64,000 bases of DNA from Allium sativum (taxonomy: Eukaryota > Streptophyta > Magnoliopsida > Asparagales > Amaryllidaceae): positions 91,656,599-91,720,598 of the forward strand of contig CM060911.1 of the NCBI GenBank assembly GCA_030737875.1, given 5' to 3'. Below the pieces are notes generated by a model. It saw only the letters and a list, made by a program, of their open reading frames with translations. It ran no database searches and was not told the DNA's origin. How positions within the stretch are numbered: position 1 is the first letter of the stretch; the number at the start of each line of letters is the position of its first letter. The translations under genes and the position numbers were made by a program. Below, piece after piece: positions 49,801-62,554 of the stretch.

Positions 49801-52417
49801 AATCAAGGAAATAAAATATGGTATGTGAATTCGAGAGAATATTAGAATTCAAATGGTGTTGGAACTGAATTTGAATATTAGAATTCAAATGGAAATGGAA
49901 AATGAAATTTGAATATAAGAGATTCAAATTGAATTCAAATAGGATTTAATCTATGGGATTCGAATATGAAATTCAAATGGGTTTTAAACTATGGAATTTT
50001 GAATATAGAATTTAAAAAGGAGTTTGAATATTTGAATTTCAATAGAATTCAAATATAGAAATTGGAATATAGAAGTTCAAATGGAATTTAAATATAGAGT
50101 TTGAATAAGAGAATTCAAATGAATTCAAACATAGAATTTGAATATAGGGAATTCAAATAGAAATTCAAGTATTGAATTTGAATGTCAAATAGAAAAGGAA
50201 TTGGAATTTGAATATAGAATTCAAATAAAAGTGAGATTGGAATTTGAATAAAGAAATTCAAATAGAGTTAAAATGGATTTGAATTCATTTTAAAGAAGTT
50301 TAAAGGTTTATATATATAAATATAATTAAAACGAACTCGCCGCAGCGCTGCAGTTCGTAAAATAGCGATTCTAACTTCAATCGAGTATACAGGACTCAAT
50401 TGGAGTCGGATCTCTTTGAAACAAGAAACGTCAGGACCGGTTTGATAATAGTTTTCTAATGAAAGAGAAAAATATGAATTTCGTCGTATAGATTTTGAGT
50501 TATGTCAAAATCAAATTTTCCGAAAAACAGCGCCAGAACTATTTAAAAACCATAACGGTTTATTTCATTTTATAAAAGGATTTTAAGCAAATAAAATCCG
50601 AATTTCTATTTAGAAAATTTCAGATTTGAGTTATAAAATATATGTGAACTCAGGTGGAGTAATGAATTGATTTTTGAAACAGAAATCAGATTTTTGATTA
50701 TTGAATAGAATTAACTAATTCGAATAGTAATTAGTAAATGAGATGTTGAATTGATATTGGGCCTTAAATAAGTGAATTCGATTTGAAAATTTATATTTGA
50801 AATAGAAAAGAGAATTAGAATTGAAATTGAAATTCAATTTGGTTATGAACGAGTTAAATATTGAACATGTTATGTTCAACAAAGAAGTGAAATAGGCAAA
50901 ATGACTAATTAAAGAATAAATGGGCGAAACTGAATTCAAACGATTAGATGGTATTGAATTGAATTGAAAACAGGTGAACATGTGTAAGCAGGTTTCATAT
51001 GAAGTATATGAAGATTTAAATTTATGTGCTCGACAAAAAGGTACATGTTTAATTCATATATGAGATTTCATGCGCCGTATCGGCAAGCCGCTTGGCTTTT
51101 TTCTTTTTCTTTTTGAAATGAGAAGGTACCGGGAAGCTATTTGAAATTTCCCGATGCTCCCAATACAGGGGAGGTTATGGCGAATTTTTCCGGGAATTTA
51201 AGGAGTTAGAATATTTTTAAGAAATTTACAATTAGAAATCTATATATCGATATATATAGAATTCGATAAGGAAACGAAATCAAAAATAGAATATTGTAAA
51301 CAAAAAGGGAAATCTATAAATTAGAAATAGAAAGCAAACCATACACGTGTTTTAGAATGAATAATTGGGTTTTATTGTGTGTTTATTCGAGGTTAGTGGT
51401 TTTGCCGTTTTGAAGTTGAGGATGTTTTCAGTCAAGGTCTGAGAGGTAATTTTACCCCAACTTGATTGATTTCATTTTTAATGGATAAATAGCAAGATCC
51501 AGTCTCGAAGAGAAGTGTTTGAAAAAGAGTTAGTAGAATAAAATATTTTGGGTTGTTGTAACAATGTTTTACACAACATTCGTTTTAAACCCAAGTGATG
51601 GAATTTTGGAAATATAACAAGTAAATATTTCCTGAGTATAATTAAAATAGTCGGGATAGAGATAAGTGATTGGAATTGTTTCCAATTGCAAATAGAGATA
51701 TTTTCTAATATATAGAAAATAAAAGGAGTTGATATTGGGAAATGCTTTCCAAATAGCGTAAGAAGCCGAGATGATTATTGAAATATTTGGATAACAAATA
51801 TTGATAAGGAAATGGAGAAGAGATTTAATTAATGAAATATTAATTAAAGAGCCCAGTGATTTGTTGATATGTTTGGATGAACACTTGTTTTTATTCGATA
51901 GTTAAATCACAGACTATCGAAGTTTTGACCATCGTTGTCAATATGGAGAGACCGGTTGGATTATTATCCGAAGAACCACTCCGTATCGGCATAAGCGTTG
52001 CGAACCAAGTATGCAGAATATATTGAAGACGGAGTAAAGTGCAAGGACTCTTTCTATTAATAGAAATAGTGCCTTCGGTTTCGTTCAAGTAGTTCAGGTG
52101 TTTACAGATACCATTGGAGGAGCTTGGAGCAGGAGGCTTCAGCGTTAGTTACCTAGTGTTATTTTCCGCTGTATTGTAAGTGTTGAACTATGATTCTGAA
52201 TGTACATGTATACAGAACTTTTGTATTACAAAAGTATATGATATATTATATTTTATTCATTCCGCTGTGAGGTTCATGTTTTACCCTGATGTTGTGTATT
52301 CTTCTTCTTCTATTCTAATATTTCTTTCCTTCTATTTCTCATCCTCTAACTTCTTTCTAATAATGATTCGTATTTCTGTGCAATTTGGGTTGGACGTGTG
52401 GTGTATTTAGTCAACTC
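46803..52417 (+). mobile_element. Family C 3' LTR, interrupted, with an 846-bp deletion
   Basis: Nearly identical to the 5' LTR; in the first 500 bases I see only a handful of substitutions, so insertion is fairly recent. At about 52085-52089 it jumps from the equivalent of 44482 to that of 45328, losing 846 bp between two TCAA strings, one of which remains. The lost piece includes the block conserved with family D (AAAATCGGGCAGGCAGCATG). The LTR is cut off before its end at AACTC (52413-52417) by A3. Confidence 0.9.
49136..50285 (+). repeat. GAATTCAAAT-rich low-complexity tract (C 3' LTR)
   Basis: Counterpart of 41520-42690, with small indels. Confidence 0.85.
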
Positions 52418-53301
52418 TGTAACAACCCGAAAATCTGGGCCAGTTTAAAATTTTTATTTTGGCAATTTTAGCGAGTTTTGATTATTTAAAATGAATCATT
52501 TTAAATAATATCGACGAGAAATTTATTTTGAATATAATTCGAACGTATATATTATATACGTCGTCGTTAGAATATAAATATTTATATATAATTATAAATA
52601 GAATTGAAAATGGCGCGGTAGTTCGATAATTCGATTTCAAACTTCAATTGAATGTATCGGGTGCAAAACAATCCAGATTTTATTGAAACCAAAAACATTA
52701 GGATCTATTTGATAATATCTTTCCAACGAATTCGAAAAATCAAGATTTCATAGTGGGAATCAAAAGATATGTCCAGTTGAAAATTCTGAATAGTCGCTAT
52801 GGAATTCAGGCCCTTAAAAATGGAAATTTTGCAAACGACCTCGGATTTCGACGAAACCAATTTTTTTGGGTCCGCAGTGTCAAGTTATTGCTAGGTTTTA
52901 AATTTCATAATTTTTCGAATCAATATGTGAGCGTGACAAAGGAAAACGCGTTTGACCAGTTTCAGCTGATTTTAATCGACTGGAAATTGGCCATTTTTCA
53001 AACGGTCTCAGAATTCGACGAAACTAGTTTTGTTAGGACCGTATCGTCAATACGAAGCTAGAAAATATTTTTTTGTAATTTTTCGAGTTAGTATGCGACC
53101 CCAGTAATTTGAAATGTACGTTTAAAATTCAATATAGTGATTTAAATGTAAATTTAACGAAAACTGGTTGTAACAGCCAAATCAGCTTACGATACATATC
53201 CCATTGTGTTCAAAATGGGGGTAAAACGCTATGGACGACAGGCGGTGGGCCTCGTTTAGAGGTCGAAAATAAAAGTTGCTTTTTAGAGATGACTAAAATA
53301 A

Positions 53302-53304
<3 letters not shown>

Positions 53305-53329
<25 letters not shown>
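53305..53329. repeat. Poly-A tract in A3
   Basis: A run of about 25 A immediately upstream of the pyrimidine patch of the A3 LTR. Confidence 0.85.
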
Positions 53330-53336
<7 letters not shown>

Positions 53337-53404
53337 CCTCTCCTCCTTATCAGCCGAACCCCCCCCGTTCATTTTCAAAACGAAACAAAAAAGAAAAAAA
53401 AAAA

Positions 53405-53674
53405 AAATCGAGCTGCCCTAACCCTTCGACGGAGCCGCCGACGTCCCCCCCCTCCCCCCCTCCCCCGATGATCGCTGCCGCCAGACAGGCGCCCTCCCCA
53501 AATCGCAATAACGCGACGAAGACCCCCCCCTCCCCCATCGTGAAATGCGCCATCGCGAGAGGGAGAAGCCCTCAGCTACGGGCTTGAACCACCAACCACC
53601 GCCTGGACGGCTTGCTGCCACCTCCTCAACCCCCTCCTTCGACAAAAGCTTCGATTTTTCAGGGGAACGTAAGT
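53405..53674 (+). promoter_or_regulatory. GC-rich leader-like block and GTAAGT donor (A3)
   Basis: A GC-rich body unlike the other copies, ending GGGGAACGTAAGTTTT with GTAAGT at 53669-53674. Confidence 0.5.
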
Positions 53675-53943
53675 TTTAATTTACCATTTATTTTTCTTTA
53701 TAGTTTTATTGATGTTAGGACCTTGATAAACGTTTATGCATTTTTTTTTACTTATATGAAGATGTTAAAAATATGATTTTTATATTTTTAAAGTATTAAA
53801 AACATGATTTTTATATTTTTAAAGTAGTAAAAATATAATCTTTTATATTGAAGAAAGATAAAAATATGGTCTTTGCATTGTAGGAATATTAAAAATAGCA
53901 TCTTTATAAGAGGTAGCAAAATAAAAATGAGATTTTTATAAAG

Positions 53944-54185
53944 ACGATATTTTTAAATATGAAAAGACGATATTTTTAAATATGAAAAGATGATATTTTT
54001 AAATATGAAAAGACGATATTTTTAAATATGAAAAGACGATATTTTTAAATATGAAAAGACGATATTTTTAAATATGAAAAGACGATATTTTTTAAATATG
54101 AAAAGACGATATTTTTAAATATGAAAAGACGATATTTTTAAATATGAAAAGACGATATTTTTAAATATGAAAAGACGATATTTTG
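53944..54185 (+). repeat. 23-bp minisatellite specific to A3
   Basis: About ten units of GACGATATTTTTAAATATG plus AAAA. It occupies part of the zone where other A copies carry 34-bp units; some 34-bp-like units follow at about 54400-54540. So the array type, not just its length, changes between copies. Confidence 0.9.
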
Positions 54186-55564
54186 ATATGAGTAGTGAAA
54201 TAAAAATATGATTTTTACTTCGAGGAAAAATATAAACTTTATATTTGAAAGGCGAAATCTTTATATGGAAAATAGCGTGATAAAAATATAATTTTTATCT
54301 ATATAACATAGTAGAAAAAATTCGATTTTTTATATATTGAATAACGGAATAAAAATTCGATTTTTAAATGTAGGAAGCGATTATAAAAATATGATTTCTA
54401 TATATTGAACTTCGAAATAAAAATATGATTTTTATATATTGAACTTCGAAATAAAAATATGATTTTTATATATTGAACTTCGAAATAAAAATATGATTTT
54501 TATATATTGAACTTCGAAGTAAAAATTCGATTTTTACATATGTAGTGGCTACGGGCAACGAAGATGACGCAGATGCAATAGCGATGAAGATTTCTATCAA
54601 TGAAGTGCCGTGGAGCTAGGATAGCTATCGGTGAGAATTTCTCACCTTTCCATTTCATTTCTATTTATATATATATACTAGGATGCAGACGGTGCTTAGT
54701 AGCACCCGACACAATCGTCCACAGACCATGGACTTGTTTGTTTGGTTGCATAGATTAGTTATATGATTTGATTTGAATTTGGTTGTTTGGTGATTTTGAT
54801 TGATGTGTGAATGGCGTGGGCCTTCACTAGACCGGGGATAAGGCTAGGCCTCGTCCCGTTTCTAGTATCGTGCCGTTATGCCGCCGAAATTTTCTAAAAT
54901 AATTTAGAAAAATAAAAATATCATTTTATCTATAGAATGAACTGAATAGAAATTCATAAGTTAAAATAAAATGTTTTATCGTTAAAAATATAATTTTTAA
55001 CGTGAATGCGAATAAATCAATATTCATTTACAAACCAGACGGTTTGTTTATGAACACCTATTTGAAGGACGTTAATTGGGTCGCTAAATTTTACACATCG
55101 CTCAACTACACAAATAAAATCTGTGTTTGTTTGTTTGAAACCCCACACGGGTGTTGGGATGAAATTTGCAGTTCACTCATCCTGATTGATTAAATATGTC
55201 GATCGATGGATTGACAGGCTGTTATAAGCGTTAGATATCTATATTTGATGCTTATACAGTGTGGTGCACTTTGGTTGATGGTTGATTATTTTGCAATGCT
55301 ATTACATGGGTGTAATGTATGAAAATCCATATAATTAACATTATATGGAAATTGATTGGGCCTCATTCCAGTTTTAAAATAGAAATATTTGGAATAGAAA
55401 TATTCGAAATGGAATATTTGAAAATATGAATATATAAAGCCGTGTTGATTAGATTGACGCCATTTTGACGTGAACGATATTTATATCGATTTTATTCATT
55501 TTATAATGAATATCGAAAGTGATTTCAAAATCTGATATTTTGAAAAGAATTGATTGTAAATGAA

Positions 55565-56434
55565 TGTGAAAACCCGTAACTTCCCCGTAAAGGAAAGCGG
55601 CGGATAGTTCGAGAACAAGCCACAACAGAAATCATATAAAAGAACATCTCATCGTATATTACAACAATGCATCAGATTACAAGAATATACAGAGTATAAA
55701 CAAATATTACATAGAAATATCAGAGATTTAAATTACATTTAAATACATAGCAGCGGAAAATAATACAATACACAACTAGAAGAGATATACGGATACAAAG
55801 CTTTCCGGATATCGTTCCAGCTGTAAACCAGGATCCTGTGAATATAAATCTGCAAAACCAAAACTACTAGTTGCCCGTGTCGAAAATAGGGGCACCCAGA
55901 GTTTAGGTTAAAACAATAAACTCCAGGTCAGTCATGTGACTGGTGCGAGAACTAAAACAGTTATTAATCTTTATTTGAAAGTTAGGTAAATCAAGGGACC
56001 ACGCCGTATAACACGGAACGAGTTTCCTCCCAAGAATACCAGTGTATATAACAAACAGCGCAATGCTAAATAAAGAAAAATGAAGCTGTTATAAGACCCA
56101 GGTCCTATCACACAATGCAACGCAAGCCGGGGGATAGGGTTTTCCCTTATAACAGCCAAAGAATGCTTGATACGTTTAAAACAAATCATTTGATACTATA
56201 ATAAGTGCATAGTGTATAAAACAATCTTCAAATCATAAGTATCAATCATAGGCGGCATGAGTGTCCCATCCCACTATGTCGCCATACTAGGCTCTACAAA
56301 TAAAACCGCACATGTCACGTATTTGGAAATTGGATTTCCGTCTATGAACTGAGGCAAAAGATAGTCCTCACCGTCTTCGAGACTGTCTAGCCCGAGCCTC
56401 AGGGTCAGAGCGCATTGACCCTTGGATCCTCAGG
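55565..56434 (-). mobile_element. A4: 3' end of a family A LTR, minus orientation
   Basis: Starts TGTGAAAACCCG, the same LTR end as A1, directly abutting the plus-oriented A3. It runs back through the CAGTCAcATGACTG-like hairpin region to TCAGG (56430-56434), is interrupted by A5, and continues at 62555. No internal region lies on its left, so this is the outer 3' LTR of a minus element or a solo LTR. Confidence 0.82.
56430..56434 (-). repeat. Target-site duplication TCAGG, left copy
   Basis: TCAGG here and at 62550-62554 flank A5. Removing A5 and one copy restores continuous LTR sequence matching 29100-29125. Confidence 0.92.
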
Positions 56435-59400
56435 TGTAACGGCAAGAAATTTCGCTCGGTCCGAACCAGTCGCTAAACCGATCCAGGCCGTTCGAAACGC
56501 CCTATCGTTTGAGAACAGGACAAAACAGAACGTATACAAAAGGACATTTCATTGTATATTACAATAATGCATCAGATTACAAGAATATACAGAGTATAAA
56601 TGAATATTACACAGAAATATCAGAGATTTAAATTACATTTAAATACATAGCAGCGGAAAATAATACAATACACAACTAGAAGAGATATACGGATACAAAG
56701 CTTTCCGGATATCATTCCAGCTGTAAACCAGGATCCTGTGAATATAAATCTGCAAAAACCAAAACTATTAGCTGCCCGTGTCAAAATAGGGGCACCCAGA
56801 GTTTAGGTTAAAACAATAAACTCTAGGTCAGTCATGTGACTGGTGTGAGAACTAAAATAGTTATTAATCTTTATTTTCAAAGCTAGGTAAATCAAGGGAC
56901 CACGCCGTATAACACGGAACGGGTTTCCTCCCAAGAATACCAGTGCATATAACCAATAGCGCCATGCTAAATAAAGAAAAATGAAGCTGTTATAAGACCC
57001 AGGTCCCATCACACAATGCAACGCAGCCGAGGATAGGGTTTTCCCTTATAACAGCCAAAGAATGCTTGATACGTTTTAAAACAAATCATTTGATACTATT
57101 ATAAGTGCATAGTTCATAAAACAACTTCAAATCATAAGTATCAATCATAGGCGACATGAGCGTCCCATGCCACTATGTCGCCATATATAGGTTTACAAAT
57201 AAAATCGCAAAGTCACGTATTCGGAAATTGGATTTCCATTTATGAACCGAGGCAAAAGATAGTCCTCACCGACTTCGAGACAATCTAGCCCATGTCTCAG
57301 GCAAGTACTCAGTCAAGCCTTGGAGCGATAGGGCCGGTCCACCGATGTGGATTAAACTTAAACCCTGAACACTACGTTTCCCCACCCTATGGGGTGTAAG
57401 TCTGGTCCGTCTGCCGACCAGAATGCATCGGCCGAAACCGATATAACCGAGGCGCCTCGCAACAGCAACAACCACATAAGTCAAACTCGTCAGGGCGTGT
57501 AAAACCACTGACGCCACTTCTAGCTAGAAAGAAACGCATGCCCTCCCTGAGGTCCGTCTCCCGTTTTTGGTTCATACCGGGTGTGAAACACGCGAAACAA
57601 ATGTTACACAAAGCTACGCCACAAAGGCCGTGCTTTGATCATCACCACAAGACTTTGCTTTTCAACAGAAGCCTCGATCAATTGCCACTTAGGCATGCCA
57701 CACAGGCAATTCACTCCATGCGTTTGATATCCATCAATATATAACCCCTGAGCTCGTATGTCTCAGAGAAGGGCGTTAAGCAAGAGAATAAATTCTCCGC
57801 CGCCAAACAGATATATATTTAATAGAGATCAATCACACGGACTAAAATCCAATGTCAGACACACAGTCCATTTACAAGTCCGTTCTGGGTCTGAACGAAA
57901 CCGGAGGCACCTAGTACCCCGCATATCCATCGATCTCCAAGTACGTCTGGATGATCACCAACTGTTTCCATCTTCTTGGGTGTACAGCCCAATCAAGATC
58001 ATCAGTTATCACCCAAACGACGTGAAGACTTCCGGTCTTCGACCACCGTCTTCATCTTCGACACCACGTCGAATCAGTTATTCAGAATGGGGTAAACCCG
58101 GTCTTTCTGAATAACTCGCGTATATATTATAAAAGTGTTACACAAACACAACATACGCCTCATTCCAATTCAGAATATTCTTTTATTCAAATATTCCTAT
58201 ACTTTGGGAAAAGTTCCCATTAATTTTATCCAAGATAAATTCTTTAAATTTATTCTTTAATCTCCTTTGAATATCAATTCAAACTAGTCGGGATTAGCGA
58301 ACCACACCGAAGTAATCATTTATTTTATTTCCCAATCCCAACCTATTCACCCCATGAAGTAAAACTGATAATACTTCATATCTAACACCACAGTGTTATC
58401 GGTAAATTCAATTACCATTTCACGTTCAAATCTAATTAAAGATTTAACCATCGCCTGGAGCAAAACTGGTGATACTCCATTTTCGATCATCTCAATCTAA
58501 TTAAAGATTCATTAAAACTCCACTTAGTTTTAATCTTTAACTGGGTTAAAGAATCCGTGTCATTTAAAACACGGTTCACGATAAACCCAAAATCACATTC
58601 CATTAATTATCGGGTTAAAGAACAAGTGTTATTTAAAACACTGTTCACGATAAACCCAAAAATTAATACCAATTCAATTCCAATTAAATATCTTTTAATT
58701 GGTACACTTCATTAAATCTAAATAAAAAGATTTAATCTTTTCTCAACTGGGTTCAAGAACAGTGTTAGTGAAGACACCATTCACGACAAACCCAAATCAC
58801 ATTCGATATTCAATACAAGGCTCTGAATAAAAAATATATCGGCTTAAATTCAATATCGAATTCTACGACTAACAAATGTCGTATTGGAAATAACGATATA
58901 AATATATATCTTTCAAATTTCCATAACCACACCTGTATAATCACGAATTCCAACATCGAAATATTCCGAAGACAATTTCGATTCAAATCCACTCCAATGC
59001 AATCATTGGAAATTTTGGTTATTTTCAAAACCATTTCAAATTCAATTTATTTATTTAAAAATAAATAGAATTATAATTCTAGTTCAAAACTAGTTCATTT
59101 TGATAAAAATCTATTTTTATCTTTTCAAATATGGAATTTTTCATCCCAAATCTTCACAAATCATTTCTTATGATTTTACTCAAATTATTACTATTTTTAA
59201 TAATTTTATCAAGGCCCGTACAGTCGATTTCCATCAACGGCCATCGAACTGCACTTACAGCGACCTTTTTCGAATTTGATTTGGACATAATTCCAAATCC
59301 AACCATTAGACTTCTAATTTCTAATATTCGTTAGAAAGCTCTTTTCGATACGAACCCAACGGTTCCGGTTTTAGGAGAATCCGACGGTCGGATCTCCCGC

Positions 59401-62400
59401 AATGTCCGTTTGAAATAAATGGTCGAAATTCACGAACTGCCGCGGCGCGGCGCGTTATATTCAGGCCATTATATTATATATATAATATATATAATATATA
59501 TTTCATCGATTTCTATTCAAAACGAATTATATAAATAGTTTTAAAATCGTTTCAAAACCTATTTCAACTTCCATTTCAATTCAAAGCAAAATTGAATTCT
59601 TCTTTATAAATTCGTTTCAAAATTCATTTCTATTTAATTCAAATTTCAATTCAATTTGAATTCGTTTTCAATTCAATTCATTTTGAAATCGTTTTCAATT
59701 CACTTTGAATTCGTTTTCAATTCAATTCATTTCGAAATCGTTTTCAATTCAATTCAATTCGAAATCGTTTAAAATTGATATAAATATCGTTCACGTCAAA
59801 ATGGCGTCAAACTAATCAACACGATTTCATAAATTTCTATTTTCAAATATTCTATTTCAAATATTTCCATTTCTAAACTGGAATGAGGCCCAATCAATTA
59901 CCATATAAAATTAATTATATGGATTTCCATACAACACATGTATATAATAGCAACGATAAATAATCAACCATCAACCAAAGTGCACTACACCGTGTAAGCA
60001 TCAAATATAGATATTCAACGCTTATAACAGCCTGTCAATCAATCGATCGACGTATTTAATCAATCAGGATGAGTGAAATTCATATTTCATCCCAACACCC
60101 GTGTGGGGTTTCAAATCAACAAACACACATTTTTGTTTGTGCAGTTGGGCGATGTGTAAAATTTATCAACCCAATCAATATCCATCAAATCAGTGTAAAT
60201 AAACAAATCGGCCGATTTGTTTATAAATATTTATTTATTCACTTTCACGTTAAAAATTATATTTTTAACGTCAAAAATATTTATTTCAACACTTGAATTT
60301 GTATTCAGTTCACTTACACAATAAAAATGATATTTTTATTTTTCTAACATATTTTAGAAAATTTCGGCGGCATAACGGCACGATACTAGAAACGGGACAA
60401 GGCCTAGCCTTATCCCCGGTCTAGTGAAGGCCCACGCCATTCACACATCAATCAAATCACCAAACAACCAAATTCTAATCAAATCATATAACTAATCTAT
60501 GCAACCAAACAAACAAGTCCATGGTCTGTGGACGATTGTGTCGGGTGCTACTAAGCACCGTCTGCATCCTAGTATATATATATAAAACTAGAAAAATTAA
60601 ATTGAAAGGTGAGAAATTCTCACATATAGCTATCCTAGCTCCACGGCACTTCATTTACAGAAGCCTTCGTCGTTTCGCCTTTTTGTCACCTTCGTTGTCC
60701 GCTTTCACTACATATGTAAAAATCGAATTTTACTACGCTATTCAATATATAAAAATCATATTTTTATTTCGAAGTTCAATATATAAAAATCTTATTTTTA
60801 TATTCTCCATTATATTTTCAGAAGTGATGTCTTTTTATTTTCAAATCAAGATTGCTTGTATTTTTGAATCAATGACAATTTCAGTTTCTTTTCTTTTTAA
60901 CAATGTAAAAATCAGTTTTTAATCATTTTTAAAAATCTCGTCTTTAACATTTTTAAAAGTCTGTTCTTTAATATTTTTAAAAATCTCTTCTCTGGTTTTA
61001 ACATTAAATAAACTTCTGGTTTTAAACTAAATAAAAATTCTGCTTTTAAACTATAAATAAAATTCTGGTTTTAAATTACAAATAAAATTCTGGTTTTAAA
61101 TTCTTATATAAAATTCTGGTTTTAAATTCTAATAAATCAGTTTTAATCTTTTTATAAAAAAACAGTTTTAACCCCTTATAAATTTCAGTTTTAAAATCTT
61201 TTTTTAAAAATCAGTTTTCTACTCAATGAAAAAAATTAAATAAAGAAATATAAATAAAACTAACTTACAGGGGGGGGAACAGTTTGGATCCGTCGGAGGA
61301 CAGGCGCCAGGGGTCGTCGGGGGGGGGGGGGTGCAAGCGTCGGCGTGAGGCCTGGAGGGGGGTGGGGCTGTCGCGGCTTCAGGTGGCGGGTCCTGGAGGC
61401 TAGGGCGTCGTTCAAATAGAAGAGAAGGAGGGATTCGCGAGCAGGGGGTGCGTGGGAGGAGCATCTCGAGGTGGGGAAGAAGGAGGAGAGGGGCGGAGAG
61501 GTTCTGGTGGCGGTCGGAGCTCAGGCGATGGCGGGGGGGGGGGGAGGTCGGCGTTCGATTCGAACGATTCCCTTTTTTTTTTAAAAAAAAAAGTGAATTG
61601 AAATTATCTGGGGGGGGGGCCTGGTAGTTAAAGGGGGAGATAAGTTTTTTTTTTATTTAATTTAATTATTTTATTTTGCAAAAAAGTTGACTTTCACAAA
61701 CGACCCCTAAACGAGGCCCACCGACTGTCGCCCATAGCGTTTTACCCCCATTCCGAACACAATGGGATATGTATCTCAAGCTGATTTGATCGTTTGAATC
61801 AGTTTCCGTTAAATTTACATTTAAATCACTATATTGAATTTTAAACGTACATTTCAAATTACCGGGGTCACATACGAACTCTAAAAATTCTCGAAAAGTA
61901 TTTTCTAGCTTCGTATTGACGATACGGTCCTAACAAAACTAGTTTCGTCGAATTCTGAGACCGTTTGAAAAATGGCAAATTTCCATACGATTAAAATCAA
62001 CTGAAACTGTTCAAACGCGTTTTCCTTTGCCACGCTCACATATTGATTCGAAAAATTATGAAATTTGGAATCTAGCAATAACTCGACATCACGGACCCAA
62101 CAAAACTGGTTTCGTCGAAATCCGAGGCCGTTTGCAAAATGTCCATTTTTAAGGGCCTGAATTCCATAGCGACTATTCAGAATTTTTAACTGGACATATC
62201 TTATCATTTATAAAGTGAAATCTCAGTTTGTTAACTTCGTTGGAAAGATATCATCAATTAGATCCTAATGTTTTTGGTTTCACTAAAATCCGGATTGTTT
62301 TGCTCCCGGTACATTCAATTGAAGTTTGAAATCAAATTATCGAACTACCGCGCCATTTTCAATTCTATTTATAATTATATATAAATATTTATATTCTAAC

Positions 62401-62549
62401 GACGACGCGTATAATATATACGTTCGAACTCTATTCAAAATAAATTTCTCGTCGATATTATTTAAAATAATTCATTTTAAATATTCAAAATTCACTAAAA
62501 TTGCCGAAATAAAAATTTTAAACTGGCCCAGATTTTGCGGGTTATTACA
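56435..62549 (-). mobile_element. A5: solo family A LTR, 6,115 bp
   Basis: Read on the minus strand, from TGTAATAACCCGC (ending 62549) to GCCGTTACA (56435), flanked by TCAGG duplications with no internal region. This is the signature of recombination between the two LTRs of one element. It keeps the full module order, including the donor-like GTAAGT at 61268-61263, the stem-loop at 60544 and a degenerate 27-bp array. Its last 80 or so bases (56435-56515) are unrelated to the usual family A end and are GC-richer, so it represents a variant with an exchanged terminus. Confidence 0.9.
61263..61565 (-). promoter_or_regulatory. GC-rich leader-like block and GTAAGT donor (A5)
   Basis: On the minus strand a C-rich body ends CCCCTGTAAGTTAG (GTAAGT at 61268-61263). 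The sequence again differs from the other copies. An 81-codon proline-rich frame here is compositional. Confidence 0.5.
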
Positions 62550-62554
62550 TCAGG
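62550..62554 (-). repeat. Target-site duplication TCAGG, right copy
   Basis: Partner of 56430-56434. Confidence 0.92.

Larger units (their letters stand above)
52418..55564 (+). mobile_element. A3: first half of a family A LTR
   Basis: Begins TGTAACAACCCG inside the C 3' LTR and contains the GCGCGGTAGTTCG box, CCCATT...AATGGG hairpin, GC-rich block (donor GTAAGT at 53669), a tandem array, the GGTGCT/AGCACC stem-loop (54691) and the segment before the 27-bp array. It ends at ATGAA (55560-55564), where minus-oriented A4 begins. Its remainder must lie beyond the window. The preceding AACTC (52413-52417) is its presumed left duplication. Confidence 0.85.

Noticed and set aside
39163..52417. Tandem duplication of a 7.6-kb host segment
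   Set aside because: The repeated copies are separated by a PBS-to-PPT internal region and begin at TGTAACGTCCCGG, so they are the two LTRs of one element.
55565..62549. A second A-inv-like palindrome at the A3/A4 junction
   Set aside because: The orientation change at 55565 is explained by a minus-strand element inserted in A3; the visible parts are different halves of the LTR and do not form an inverted repeat.
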